From Azospirillum baldaniorum (GTDB lineage Bacteria; Pseudomonadota; Alphaproteobacteria; Azospirillales; Azospirillaceae): 64,000 nt of DNA. Positions within the stretch are counted from its first letter, which is position 1. Each line of letters opens with the position of its first letter. Shown piece by piece: positions 43,437-51,618 of the stretch. A program made the position numbers and the translations under genes. The stretch is from the NCBI RefSeq assembly GCF_003119195.2, contig NZ_CP022262.1:82501-146500 (forward strand), in the 5' to 3' direction. Below the pieces are notes generated by a model. That model was not told the DNA's origin and did not search any database. It saw nothing but the letters and a program-made list of their open reading frames with translations.

Positions 43437-44465
43437 TCAATAGACGACGGCGTCCGCTTCGTCCGATTGCGGAAGGACGATTGCCCCGTCGTCCGCCATC
43501 GCCTTGGCGACCTGCACGATCTCCGCCTGCGCCTCGTTGACGTCGCGCATGCGCACCGGCCCCATGTTTTCGATCTCGTCCTGGAGGATCATGCGGGCAC
43601 GCTCGGATAGGACCGACAGGAAATGGTCGCGCTGCAGCGCCTCCGCCCCCTTCAGCGCGATGGCCAGTTGGCCGGTGTCGCAGCGCCGGATCACCGCCTG
43701 GAGCGACACGCGGTCGAGCCGCAGCAGATCCTCGAAGGTGAACATGAGCTGGCGGATGCGGTGGGTCGAATCCGGCATCACCGCGTCCAGGTCGGTGAAG
43801 ATGTCCGCCATGGTGTCGCGGTCGATGCGGTTGAAGATGTCGGCCATCCGCTCGTGCGTGTCGGCGCCGTGGGTGCGGGCGTAATTCGCCATGAACTCGT
43901 TGTGCAGGATGGATTCGATGTCCAGCAGCACCTCGCGCTGCACGGATTCGATCTGGATCATCCGCTCGATCACCTCCAGCCGCAGCGCCGGAGCCAGCAG
44001 CGGCAGCACCTTGGCGGCGTGGTCGCTGCGCATGCGCGACAGGATGACCGCCGCCGTCTGCGGGTACTCGCCCGCCAGATAGGTGGCGAGCACGGCCTCG
44101 TTCACGTTGGACATCTTCTCCCACATGGTGCGGCCGGCCGGGCCGCGGATCTCGCCCATGATCTCCGACACGCGGTCGTCGGGCAGGAAGCGGGAGAGCA
44201 TGCGCTCCGTGCTGTCGTAGGAGCCGACGACGGAGCCGGTGTTGGCGAAGCGCTCCGTGAAGCTGCGCAGCAGCGCCTCGACGAGGTTGGAGGTGACGTT
44301 GCCCAGGCTGGCCATGGCGCGGCTGACCATGCGGATCTCGTCGTCGTCGAGCTTCTCCATCAGGCGGGAGCCGCGCTCCTCGCCCAGCGCCAGGAAGATC
44401 ACCGCGGTCCTCTCCGACCCGCTCAGGCTCTTGAAATTGTCTCGGATCTTGATCGGCATGCCCAT
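43437..44465 (-). CDS. fliG: Flagellar motor switch protein FliG
   Basis: Rotor protein that links the MS ring (FliF) to the C ring and contacts the stator; 342 aa, normal length. Visible are the N-terminal SGSERTAVIFLALGEERGSRLMEKL, the middle-domain EYPQ variant of the EHPQ motif (AGEYPQTAAVILS, about 133), the hinge region and the C-terminal charged torque helix (RVSLQAVIRRCDTGQLAIALKGA, SERARMILQDEIENMGPVRMRDV). The start has TGAGGTG at 7 nt. It is separated from fliF by fliH, fliN, fliP and a small gene, unlike the enteric fliFGH order. Confidence 0.96.
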   Translation of the reverse strand: MGMPIKIRDNFKSLSGSERTAVIFLALGEERGSRLMEKLDDDEIRMVSRAMASLGNVTSNLVEALLRSFTERFANTGSVVGSYDSTERMLSRFLPDDRVSEIMGEIRGPAGRTMWEKMSNVNEAVLATYLAGEYPQTAAVILSRMRSDHAAKVLPLLAPALRLEVIERMIQIESVQREVLLDIESILHNEFMANYARTHGADTHERMADIFNRIDRDTMADIFTDLDAVMPDSTHRIRQLMFTFEDLLRLDRVSLQAVIRRCDTGQLAIALKGAEALQRDHFLSVLSERARMILQDEIENMGPVRMRDVNEAQAEIVQVAKAMADDGAIVLPQSDEADAVVY

Positions 44466-44474
44466 GCTGGCACC

Positions 44475-44798
44475 TCAGAAGAAGCGGTCGGCGGTCAGGG
44501 TGGAGTGGTCGGAGTCGTCATCCCGCTCCAGCGGGCGGTCGCCCTGCAGGCGGTCGTGACGGAAGGCGTTCGCCAGGACGCTGCCGGCGACCAGCACCAT
44601 GCGGTGCGGCACCAGCGGGTTGGGGTCGAGCGCGTTCAGGAGGGTGACGACGGCCGTCTCGTCGTCCACCGTGACGCCCCGCCGTCGGGCGAAGGCGGTC
44701 ACGCTGTCGGCCATCCCCGACGCCCCGGTGGGGGGCGCGGCGGGGGGCGCCGACAGGCCGGCGGAGGGAACGGCGGGCAGCAGCCGGGGCTCGGTCAT
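44475..44798 (-). CDS. Small flagellar-operon hypothetical protein
   Basis: A protein of 107 aa from the ATG at 44798, which follows GGGGGAA; an in-frame ATG at 44816 would overlap fliP by 14 bp. It sits between fliP and fliG with 4- and 9-bp gaps, so it is certainly in the operon. A Pro/Ala-rich N-terminus precedes a short conserved-looking helix VPHRMVLVAGSVLANAF and an acidic tail (ERDDDSDHSTLTADRFF). Function unknown; a chaperone or small export/motor accessory is possible. Confidence 0.6.
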   Translation of the reverse strand: MTEPRLLPAVPSAGLSAPPAAPPTGASGMADSVTAFARRRGVTVDDETAVVTLLNALDPNPLVPHRMVLVAGSVLANAFRHDRLQGDRPLERDDDSDHSTLTADRFF

Positions 44799-44802
44799 CG
44801 CG

Positions 44803-45585
44803 TCAGGTTCCCCCATAGGAGCGGATCAGGCTGTTGGCGATCAGGAACCAGCCGTCGGTCAGCACGAAGAAGATGATCTTGAAGGGAAGCGCGATCATCA
44901 CCGGCGGCAGCATCATCATGCCCATCGCCATCAGCACCGCCGCCACCACCATGTCGATCACCAGGAAGGGCAGGAAGATCAGGAAGCCGATCTCGAAGGC
45001 GCGGCGCAGCTCCGACAGCAGGAAGGCCGGGACCAGCACGCGCAGGTCGGCGGTGGCCGCCGTCTTCGGCTGCTCCGCCTCCGGCTTGCCGGTGAAGCCG
45101 GCGAAGGCCGACAGGTCCTTGTCCCGCACCTGGGAGACCATGAAGTTGCGGAAGGGCTCGACCATCCGCTCCAGCCCCTGCTCCTGGGTCACCTGCTCGT
45201 TCAGCATGGGGCGCAGCCCGTCCTGCCACGCCGCGTCGAAGACCGGCCCCATGATGTGGAAGGTCAGGAACATGGCGAGGCTGATCAGCACCATGTTCGG
45301 CGGCGACTGCTGAAGCCCGAGCGCCGAGCGCAGCAGCGACAGCACGACGATGATCCGGGTGAAGGAGGTCGCCATGACCAGCAGGCCCGGCGCCACGCTG
45401 AGCACCGTCAGCAGGACGATGCCCTGGATCACACGCCCGGACAGCGACCCGCTCTCCCCCGTGGCGCTGCCGAGCGCGCTGCCGATGGAGGACAGGTCCA
45501 GCCCGCTGCTCTGCGCCCAGGCCGCCGCGGGAAGCAGAACGGCGAGAACGAGGGCAAGGGCGGGCGGAAGCAGGCGTCGGATCAT
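44803..45585 (-). CDS. fliP: Flagellar export apparatus protein FliP
   Basis: Membrane component of the type III export gate, 260 aa from ATG 45585. A cleavable signal peptide (ALALVLAVLLPAAAWA) is followed by the family core: TVLSVAPGLLVMATSFTRIIVVLSLLRSALGLQQSPPNMVLISLAMFLT, and the C-terminal EIGFLIFLPFLVIDMVVAAVLMAMGMMMLPPVMIALPFKIIFFVLTDGW. All four spans are present. The long open frame upstream of 45585 is a shadow of fliN/fliH. Confidence 0.96.
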   Translation of the reverse strand: MIRRLLPPALALVLAVLLPAAAWAQSSGLDLSSIGSALGSATGESGSLSGRVIQGIVLLTVLSVAPGLLVMATSFTRIIVVLSLLRSALGLQQSPPNMVLISLAMFLTFHIMGPVFDAAWQDGLRPMLNEQVTQEQGLERMVEPFRNFMVSQVRDKDLSAFAGFTGKPEAEQPKTAATADLRVLVPAFLLSELRRAFEIGFLIFLPFLVIDMVVAAVLMAMGMMMLPPVMIALPFKIIFFVLTDGWFLIANSLIRSYGGT

Positions 45586-45617
45586 GGCGGAGCCCCGTGG
45601 ATGCGGCACAAGGGGGG

Positions 45618-45959
45618 TCAATCGATCGCCAGATCGGTGCGCACGATCTCGGTCAGCGTCACGCCCAGCCGCTGGTCCTCGACGATCACCACCTCGCCGC
45701 GGGCGACCAGACGGTGGTTCACCAGAACCTCCACCGGCTCGTCCACCTTGCGCTCCAGCTCCACCACGGCGCCGCGGCCGAGCTTCAGGAGCTGCGCCAC
45801 CAGCATACTGGTGCGGCCGAGCACGACCTGGACGTCCACCGGGACGTTGTAGATGGCGTTCATCGAGCCGCCGGCGATCGCCGCGGCGGGGATGCCGGCG
45901 GCGTCCTTCTCGGCTGGCTTGGCGTCGTCTTCCAGAACGTCGAGGTTCAGTGGGGCCAT
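45618..45959 (-). CDS. fliN: Flagellar motor switch protein FliN
   Basis: C-ring protein of the SpoA fold, 113 aa. The core reads NVPVDVQVVLGRTSMLVAQLLKLGRGAVVELERKVDEPVEVLVNHRLVARGEVVIVEDQRLGVTLTEIV (about 38-108), with a short unstructured N-terminus. It overlaps the fliH gene end by 13 bp, so translation is coupled, and ends 32 bp before fliP. Confidence 0.95.
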   Translation of the reverse strand: MAPLNLDVLEDDAKPAEKDAAGIPAAAIAGGSMNAIYNVPVDVQVVLGRTSMLVAQLLKLGRGAVVELERKVDEPVEVLVNHRLVARGEVVIVEDQRLGVTLTEIVRTDLAID

Positions 45960-46678
45960 GATGCGGTGCTTTCCGTGTCGATGAAGAGGTCATGTTCGGT
46001 GGACAGGGCGGCCAGCGCGCGGTCGCACAGGCCGTCGACGGCGCGCTCCACCGCGGCGGGGTCGTAGCGCAGTCCCCCGGCTTCCCAAGCGGCGTCGAGC
46101 CCGCCGGGCGGCAGGGACGGGTCGGCGACGACCTCCAGCGCGCCCTTGAAGCCAAGGGACTCCGGGTCGGCCAGCCGGGCGCGGACGGGCTCCGCCAGAT
46201 CGGGATGGACACGCAGCCGCAGCCGCGGCGACCCGCCGGCCAGCCGCAGGGCATCCGTGGCGAGCCGTTCGGTCTCCGCCGCCCCGATCCGCTCCAGCAG
46301 CGCCGGGGCGAGACGGCGGACGAGCGCCAGCATCACCGCCGACCCCTGCGCCTCGACCCCGCGCAGGGCGTCGGCGAAGCGACCGTCCAGGGCGGCAAGC
46401 TGCTCGTCGAGGTGGGAAAGCGCCTGCGCCAGCGCGGCGTCGGTGCGGGCCACGGCCTCCGCCGCGCCCTCGCGCCGACCCTGCTCCACCCCCTCGGCGA
46501 AGGCGCGGACTTCGGCGCCGTAGACGGCGGCCTGGAGATGGCGTTCGGAATGGACGATCGCGTCGAGCGGATCGACGGGGTCCGGCTCGGGAGGGGCGCC
46601 GAACTCCGCGGCCGCCTGCGCTGCAGCCTGGGCCGTGCTGTCGAAGCGCTGGTCGAAGCGGTAGCGCGGGTAGCCCAT
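45947..46678 (-). CDS. fliH: FliH-like flagellar export ATPase regulator
   Basis: A protein of 243 aa between fliF and fliN. An N-terminal variable region with aromatic residues (MGYPRYRFDQRFD) is followed by a long helical Ala/Glu segment (about 50-130) containing FAEGVEQGRREGAAEAVARTD, where FliH proteins carry GxxxG-like repeats, and a C-terminal domain (about 145-225) with LRLRVHPDLAEPVRARLA that is typical of FliH/YscL. Sequence divergence makes this assignment mainly domain-plus-position based. It would bind FliI, which is not encoded here. Start overlaps the fliF stop by one base. Confidence 0.85.
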   Translation of the reverse strand: MGYPRYRFDQRFDSTAQAAAQAAAEFGAPPEPDPVDPLDAIVHSERHLQAAVYGAEVRAFAEGVEQGRREGAAEAVARTDAALAQALSHLDEQLAALDGRFADALRGVEAQGSAVMLALVRRLAPALLERIGAAETERLATDALRLAGGSPRLRLRVHPDLAEPVRARLADPESLGFKGALEVVADPSLPPGGLDAAWEAGGLRYDPAAVERAVDGLCDRALAALSTEHDLFIDTESTASWPH

Positions 46679-48378
46679 CAGACCGCCTCCTCGTAGAGCC
46701 AGGAGCGCAGGATGTCGATCGCCTCATCCGGGTACTGGTCGACGATGTCGCCCAGCCGGCGGATGGAGGAGGCGCGCACCCGGCCCTCCACCGTGCGCAG
46801 CTCGATGAGCTGGTCCATCGTCTCCTCGATGCCCGGCAGGGCCGCGGTTGCCGGATCGCCCGCGTCGGTGAGCTGCGCCGCCTGCATGGCGGGATCGCCG
46901 CCCATGGCCGGACCGGTGAGCTGCGGCATCGCCGCTCCCGCGGCCAGCGCCGGGGCGGCGGCTTCGGCCGCCACGGGCTCCGGCGCCGGGAAGACACGGC
47001 GGATCAGCGGGCGCAGCCCCAGCACGATCAGCAGCCCGCAGAGCACCAGCAGGATCACCCACTGGATCAGCGTCATCACGTTGCGGCTGAGCGTGTCGAC
47101 GATCTCCGCCATCGGCTCGCGGGCGCCCAGTTCGGGGGCGAGGTTGACGAACTCCAGGTTGTCGACGGTGACCCGGTCGCCGCGCGCCTCGCTGAAGCCC
47201 ATGGCGGAGCGCACCAGCTCGGTGATGCGCTGCAGTTCCTCGGGCGAGCGGGCCTCGTAGCTGCGGGTGCCGTCCTGCGCGGTCGCCCAGGTGCCGTTGA
47301 CCAGCACGGCGACGCTGACCCGGCGGATGTCGCCCGGCTCGATCACCGTTTCGCGGGCGATATTGGAAATCTCGTAATTGACCGTCTCCTCCTGGCGCTT
47401 GGAGTCGGAGGAGGAGCGGTTGTTCTGGGCCTGAGCGCGGACTTCGCGCTGCGGCAGGTTCTGCTCGGCGGTGACCGGCGGCTCGCCCGTGCTGTCCAGG
47501 CTGCGGTCCTGCTCCTGCACCGTCTGGGTGGAGCGGACCACTTGGCTGTTCGGGTCGAAGCTCTGGCTGCGCACGACCTCCCGCTTGGTTTCGACGTCGA
47601 CAGCAACCTGAACGCGAACATTCCCCTGCCCCAGCCGCGCCACCAGCATCTGTTCGATGGCGCGGGAGATACGCGTCTCGTGCCCGGCGCGCAGCCCGTC
47701 CACCTTCGCCGAGGAGCGGGCGTCGCCGTCCTCCTCGGTCAGCAGCACCTCGCCGGAGGCGTCGAGCACGGTGACGGCGCTCGGCTTCAGGTTGGGCACG
47801 GCGGCGGAGACGAGGTGGCGGATCGACAGCGCCTGCCGCCGCTCCAGCGGCGCCCGGCCTCGCATGCGCACCACGATGGAGGCGGTCGGGGTCGGGGCGG
47901 CGCGCGAGAACTCCTCGCGATCGGGCAGCACGATGTGGACACGCGCCGCCTCGATGCCCGACAGCGTCTCGATGGTGCGGGCCAGCTCGCCTTCCATGGC
48001 GCGCAGCCGGTTCATCCGCTGCATGAAGCTGGTGATGCCCAGCGGCTTGTCGGTGTCGAACAGCTCGTAGCCGATGCCGCCGCGCGACGGCAGGCCCTTC
48101 TCAGCCAGCAGCATGCGCAGCCGCGGCACCTCGGCCTCCGGCACCTGGACGGCGGTGCCGTCGAAGGCGGCCGACACCGGCACGCCCATGGCCTCCACCG
48201 CCTTGACGATGCGCCCGGCCTCCGCCGGTTCCAGCCCGGTGTAGAGCGGCGTCATGTGCGGCCGCGACAGCAGCACCGCCATGGTGGCGACCGCCAGGAC
48301 GATGCCGACACCCGTGCCGGCCAGCACCAGAAGGCGCGTGCGCCCAAGCGTCCGCAGATTGTCGATCAGTCCCGTCAC
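46678..48378 (-). CDS. fliF: Flagellar MS-ring protein FliF
   Basis: Builds the inner-membrane MS ring; 566 aa, normal length. TM1 at about 16-37 (LLVLAGTGVGIVLAVATMAVLL), a secretin-like YscJ domain (THMTPLYTGLEPAEAGRIVKAVEAMGVPVSAAFDG, about 38-220), the ring-building domain (about 225-430, with VSVAVLVNGTW) and TM2 at about 435-458 (LIQWVILLVLCGLLIVLGLRPLI). The cytoplasmic tail ends in the FliG-binding helix region (VRASSIRRLGDIVDQYPDEAIDILRSWLYEE). It is the first gene of the leftward operon and diverges from fliL. Confidence 0.96.
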   Translation of the reverse strand: MTGLIDNLRTLGRTRLLVLAGTGVGIVLAVATMAVLLSRPHMTPLYTGLEPAEAGRIVKAVEAMGVPVSAAFDGTAVQVPEAEVPRLRMLLAEKGLPSRGGIGYELFDTDKPLGITSFMQRMNRLRAMEGELARTIETLSGIEAARVHIVLPDREEFSRAAPTPTASIVVRMRGRAPLERRQALSIRHLVSAAVPNLKPSAVTVLDASGEVLLTEEDGDARSSAKVDGLRAGHETRISRAIEQMLVARLGQGNVRVQVAVDVETKREVVRSQSFDPNSQVVRSTQTVQEQDRSLDSTGEPPVTAEQNLPQREVRAQAQNNRSSSDSKRQEETVNYEISNIARETVIEPGDIRRVSVAVLVNGTWATAQDGTRSYEARSPEELQRITELVRSAMGFSEARGDRVTVDNLEFVNLAPELGAREPMAEIVDTLSRNVMTLIQWVILLVLCGLLIVLGLRPLIRRVFPAPEPVAAEAAAPALAAGAAMPQLTGPAMGGDPAMQAAQLTDAGDPATAALPGIEETMDQLIELRTVEGRVRASSIRRLGDIVDQYPDEAIDILRSWLYEEAV

Positions 48379-48565
48379 GACACCCGCACCTTTAAAGTTT
48401 CCGAAAAGCGGGGACCGTAATGTTCACCCCGTGAGCCTTCACAACCTACCGGGATGACTTTTAAGCGGAGTAAAAGCCGCGAAGATCGACCGGAAGGAAG
48501 TCGCTAAAACTTGATCGTTTAAAACAGTATCTCAAATTTTCGGTATTTTGGAGGCGCCGGCCGCG
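48379..48565. promoter_or_regulatory. Divergent flagellar promoter region
   Basis: 187 bp between fliF and fliL, AT-rich for this genome (TTTAAAG, TTTTAAG, GTTTAAAAC). Both flagellar operons must start here. I find no sigma-54 GG-N10-GC site of good quality. A direct repeat TAAAAC-N9-TAAAAC (48504-48524) might be a regulator site. Confidence 0.5.
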
Positions 48566-49066
48566 ATGAATACAGATGCTGGAAAGGCAAGGACGGGAAC
48601 GCCGGGCCGGCAGCGGATGTACGTCATCGTGCTGCCGCTGGCCCGGCTGGCCCTGGGCGCGGCCGCCCTGTGCGGCGTCGCCGCGGCCGGATTCGGCGGC
48701 TACTGGATGGCCGTCGGGCCGGACGGGGTGGCGCGGCTGTTCGAGGGCACGCCCATCGCCGAGCCGGCCCAGGCGACGCTCGACATGCCGGAGCTGCTGG
48801 TGAACTTGCGCCCCGACACGCCGTCGCGCTTCATGAAGATCGGGGTGACGCTGGCCTTGGCGCCCAAGGACCGCGGCCGGGTGGAGCAGGCGATGCCCCA
48901 CCTCGTCAACGCCCAGCAGGAGTTCCTGCGCAACATCGACCAGCACGACCTGCGCGGTTCCGCCGGTCTGCTGCGGCTGCGCGAGGAATTGCGCCGCCGC
49001 TTCAACCTGATCCTCGGCCCGGACACGGTGTCCGACGTCCTGCTGCGCAGCCTTCTCACCCAATAG
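48566..49066 (+). CDS. fliL: FliL-family flagellar basal body-associated protein
   Basis: A single-span inner-membrane protein of 166 aa. TM at about 22-45 (LARLALGAAALCGVAAAGFGGYWMA) and a periplasmic stomatin-like FliL domain (LDMPELLVNLRPDTPSRFMKIGVTLAL, NAQQEFLRNIDQHDLRGSAGLLRLREELRRRFNLILG, DVLLRSLLTQ). FliL surrounds the stator and boosts torque. ATG 48566 has GGAGG 11 nt upstream; a TTG at 48548 is possible. It begins the rightward operon, 17 bp ahead of fliM. Confidence 0.9.
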   Translation: MNTDAGKARTGTPGRQRMYVIVLPLARLALGAAALCGVAAAGFGGYWMAVGPDGVARLFEGTPIAEPAQATLDMPELLVNLRPDTPSRFMKIGVTLALAPKDRGRVEQAMPHLVNAQQEFLRNIDQHDLRGSAGLLRLREELRRRFNLILGPDTVSDVLLRSLLTQ

Positions 49067-49083
49067 CCGACCCAGAGGAACGG

Positions 49084-50193
49084 ATGAGCACTCCCATCGA
49101 CACGGACGACGGCGGCGGCGACCATGACGGCGGCACCGGAGACGATCTCGACTGGGGCCTGGACGCCGGCTCCGGTGAGTCCGAGGCCGCCGCCCTGATG
49201 GCCGACACCAAGGAGCTGAGCCAGGAGGAGATCGACCGCCTGCTGAACTTCGCCGTTGGGCCGCAGACGGAATCCGCCGGGCAGACCCGCGCCATCGAGC
49301 GGCTGATCAGCACGACGACGGTCAACAAGGACCGCCTGCCGATGCTGGACGTGGTCTTCGACCGCATGGTCCGGCTGCTGAACACGTCGCTGCGCCAGTT
49401 CTCCTCGACCAGCGTGGAGGCCAGCCTGCTGCGCATCGACTGGCTGCGCTACAACGAGTTCCTCGACACCATCGAGCTTCCGGCCCTGGTCGGCGTCGCG
49501 CGGGCGGAGCAGTGGGACAACCACATCGTCGTGTCGGTCGACAGCGCGCTGATCTACTGCATGATGGACGTGCTGCTGGGCGGACGGCGCAGCCGCGCCC
49601 GGCGCATCGACGGGCGCACCTACACCTCCATCGAGCGCAAGATCACCGAGCGGCTCATCCGGGTCATCCTCCAGGATCTCAGCCAGTCCTTCGACCCGAT
49701 CACGCCCATCGACTTCACCTTCGACCGGCTGGAGACGAACCCGCAATTCGCCACCATCACCCGCGCCACCAACGCGGTGATCCGCGTGCGCATCGCCGTG
49801 GAGGTGGAGCGCCGCGTCGGCCACGCCGAGGTGGTCATCCCCTACGCCACGCTGGAGCCGGTGCGCGGCAAGCTGGTGCAGACCTTCATGGGCGAAAAGT
49901 TCGGCCACGACACGGTGTGGGAAAACCATCTGAAGGCCGAACTGATGCGCGCCAAGCTGGACCTCGTTGCGGTGCTGCAGCAGACGCAGGTCTCGCTGGG
50001 CGAGGTGCTGAACTGGGAAAAGGGCACCTCGCTGAAGCTGCGCATCGACCCCGACGCGCCGGTGGTGCTGCAAAGCAAGACCACCCCCCTCTTCGCCGGC
50101 CACATGGGCCAGCGCAACGGCAACATCTCCGTCAAGATCGACACCGACCTGGAGACCAAGCAGGAGCTGATCGATGGTCTCATTCCTCATTGA
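49084..50193 (+). CDS. fliM: Flagellar motor switch protein FliM
   Basis: C-ring protein that binds phospho-CheY; 369 aa. The CheY-binding peptide LSQEEIDRLLN lies unusually deep at about 46-56, after an acidic Gly/Asp-rich N-terminus. The middle domain (about 85-270) includes ERKITERLIRVILQDL and NPQFATITRATNAVIRVRI; the C-terminal SpoA domain (about 290-360) includes LGEVLNWEKGTSLKLRIDPDAPVVLQ. AGAGGAA precedes the ATG. Its end overlaps the next gene by 20 bp. Confidence 0.95.
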   Translation: MSTPIDTDDGGGDHDGGTGDDLDWGLDAGSGESEAAALMADTKELSQEEIDRLLNFAVGPQTESAGQTRAIERLISTTTVNKDRLPMLDVVFDRMVRLLNTSLRQFSSTSVEASLLRIDWLRYNEFLDTIELPALVGVARAEQWDNHIVVSVDSALIYCMMDVLLGGRRSRARRIDGRTYTSIERKITERLIRVILQDLSQSFDPITPIDFTFDRLETNPQFATITRATNAVIRVRIAVEVERRVGHAEVVIPYATLEPVRGKLVQTFMGEKFGHDTVWENHLKAELMRAKLDLVAVLQQTQVSLGEVLNWEKGTSLKLRIDPDAPVVLQSKTTPLFAGHMGQRNGNISVKIDTDLETKQELIDGLIPH

Positions 50194-50830
50194 CGCCGTT
50201 CTGGCGGTCATGCTCGTCACCGCCACGGTGTTCCTGGTGATCGTCAACAAGCGGCTGAAGGTGATGCGCTCCAGCCAGGCCGAGATCGGCGCGCTGATCG
50301 GCACCTTCTCCAAGACCATCGACGAGACGGAGGCCTCGGTGCAGCGGCTGGTCGCCGCTGCGACCGAGGCCTCGGCCAAGCTGTCCGACGGGCTCGACCG
50401 CGCCAAGGGCGTGACCGAGGAGGCGGCGCTGGTTCTCGGCTCCTGCGAGCGGGCGTCCAAGCGCATCGAGGCGTCCGTGCAGGAGGCCCGCGCCCTGGTC
50501 CGCCGGCTGGAGGACGGCCCGGCGCCGCGCCCGCGGCCTCGCCCGGTCCCGCCGCCCGCCACTGTCCCCGCCTCCGTCATGGAACCGGTGCCGGCCCCCG
50601 CGAACGCCGCTTCCGCACTGGATAGCGACGCGGTGGAGGACGAGGACGGTTTCCGCCCGATGCGCGTCGCCGCGCTGGCCGGGGCCGCCGCACGCCCGGC
50701 GGAGGAACCGTCGCCCGTCCCGGAGGCCGCCATCGAGACCGCCGAAGCCACCGTGGACACCGGCGGCGCGCGGCAGCAGGCCGCCAACGCCTTCTACGCC
50801 CGGCTGCGGGCCATCGGACCGGAGCGCTGA
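50174..50830 (+). CDS. DUF6468-type membrane-anchored flagellar-operon protein
   Basis: A protein of 218 aa overlapping fliM by 20 bp. An N-terminal membrane span (MVSFLIDAVLAVMLVTATVFLVIVN) is followed by a helical, coiled-coil-prone segment (about 30-110, LKVMRSSQAEIGALIGTFSKTIDETEASVQRLVAAATEAS) and a Pro/Ala-rich tail with a final QQAANAFYARLRAIG helix. It resembles the DUF6468 family found in alphaproteobacterial flagellar operons; function unknown, possibly a motor or assembly accessory working with MotE next door. Confidence 0.75.
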   Translation: MVSFLIDAVLAVMLVTATVFLVIVNKRLKVMRSSQAEIGALIGTFSKTIDETEASVQRLVAAATEASAKLSDGLDRAKGVTEEAALVLGSCERASKRIEASVQEARALVRRLEDGPAPRPRPRPVPPPATVPASVMEPVPAPANAASALDSDAVEDEDGFRPMRVAALAGAAARPAEEPSPVPEAAIETAEATVDTGGARQQAANAFYARLRAIGPER

Positions 50831-50833
50831 GCC

Positions 50834-51571
50834 ATGCTGCGCGTACTTCCCATCACGCTGGTGGCGATCCTGATGGTGCTGCCGCTCAAGCTCGGCTCGC
50901 TGATGGAAGGGCTCCCGGTGGTCGCCCAGCAGTTCGACCGCGAGTTCGGCAAGCATGAGCGCCCCTGGGCCAAGGACCTGAAGGGCGGAGCGGAGTCCTC
51001 CTCCGGGGAAACCTCGGCCGCACCGACGCCCGCACCGGCAGGCCCGGCAATGGCGGCGCTGCCGATGACCCCGGCCGCCCCGCCCGTGGACGCCGCCCTG
51101 CCCGCGGCGAGTTGCACCGACCCGGCTCTGCGCGCCGCCATAGCGGAGCAGAAGGCCGACGTGAGCGCCCGCACCCGCCATCTCGGCGAGGCGGAAGCGG
51201 TGCTGGCCGCCGCCGAGACCCGCGCCACCGCCCAGATCCAGAAGCTGAGCGCCATCAAGCGCGACGTGGAGGCGCTGATGCAGCAGCGCTCCAACCTCCA
51301 GCAGGAGGATCTGAAGCGCATGGTGACGATCTACGAGACGATGAAGCCGCGCGACGCCGCGCGCATCTTCAACGACCTGGAAACCGACATCATCATCGAC
51401 GTGCTGGACCGCATGGCCGAGCGCCGCTCCGCCCCGATCATCGCGGAGTTGGAGGACGGCAAGGCGCGCGAGGTCACCCGCCTCGTCCTGCAACGCCGCG
51501 CCCTGCCCGGCGACCGCCCGCCGCCGCCCGCCCCGCTGCCCGTCCGCCTGATGCAGACGCCGACGAACTGA
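50834..51571 (+). CDS. motE: MotE-like flagellar motility protein (MgtE intracellular N-domain)
   Basis: A protein of 245 aa. An N-terminal membrane anchor/signal (LRVLPITLVAILMVLPLKLG), a Pro/Ala-rich periplasmic spacer (about 55-90), a coiled coil (about 98-155) and an MgtE-N-like domain (VTIYETMKPRDAARIFNDLETDIIIDVLDRMAERRSAPIIAEL, about 162-210). This is the MotE layout described in rhizobia, where MotE is a chaperone that folds MotC and supports the motor. It starts 3 bp after the previous gene. Confidence 0.85.
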   Translation: MLRVLPITLVAILMVLPLKLGSLMEGLPVVAQQFDREFGKHERPWAKDLKGGAESSSGETSAAPTPAPAGPAMAALPMTPAAPPVDAALPAASCTDPALRAAIAEQKADVSARTRHLGEAEAVLAAAETRATAQIQKLSAIKRDVEALMQQRSNLQQEDLKRMVTIYETMKPRDAARIFNDLETDIIIDVLDRMAERRSAPIIAELEDGKAREVTRLVLQRRALPGDRPPPPAPLPVRLMQTPTN

Positions 51572-51618
51572 ACCCGGCCCCGGCTGCCAGACACGCGGTT
51601 CTCTCACCAAGAGACATC

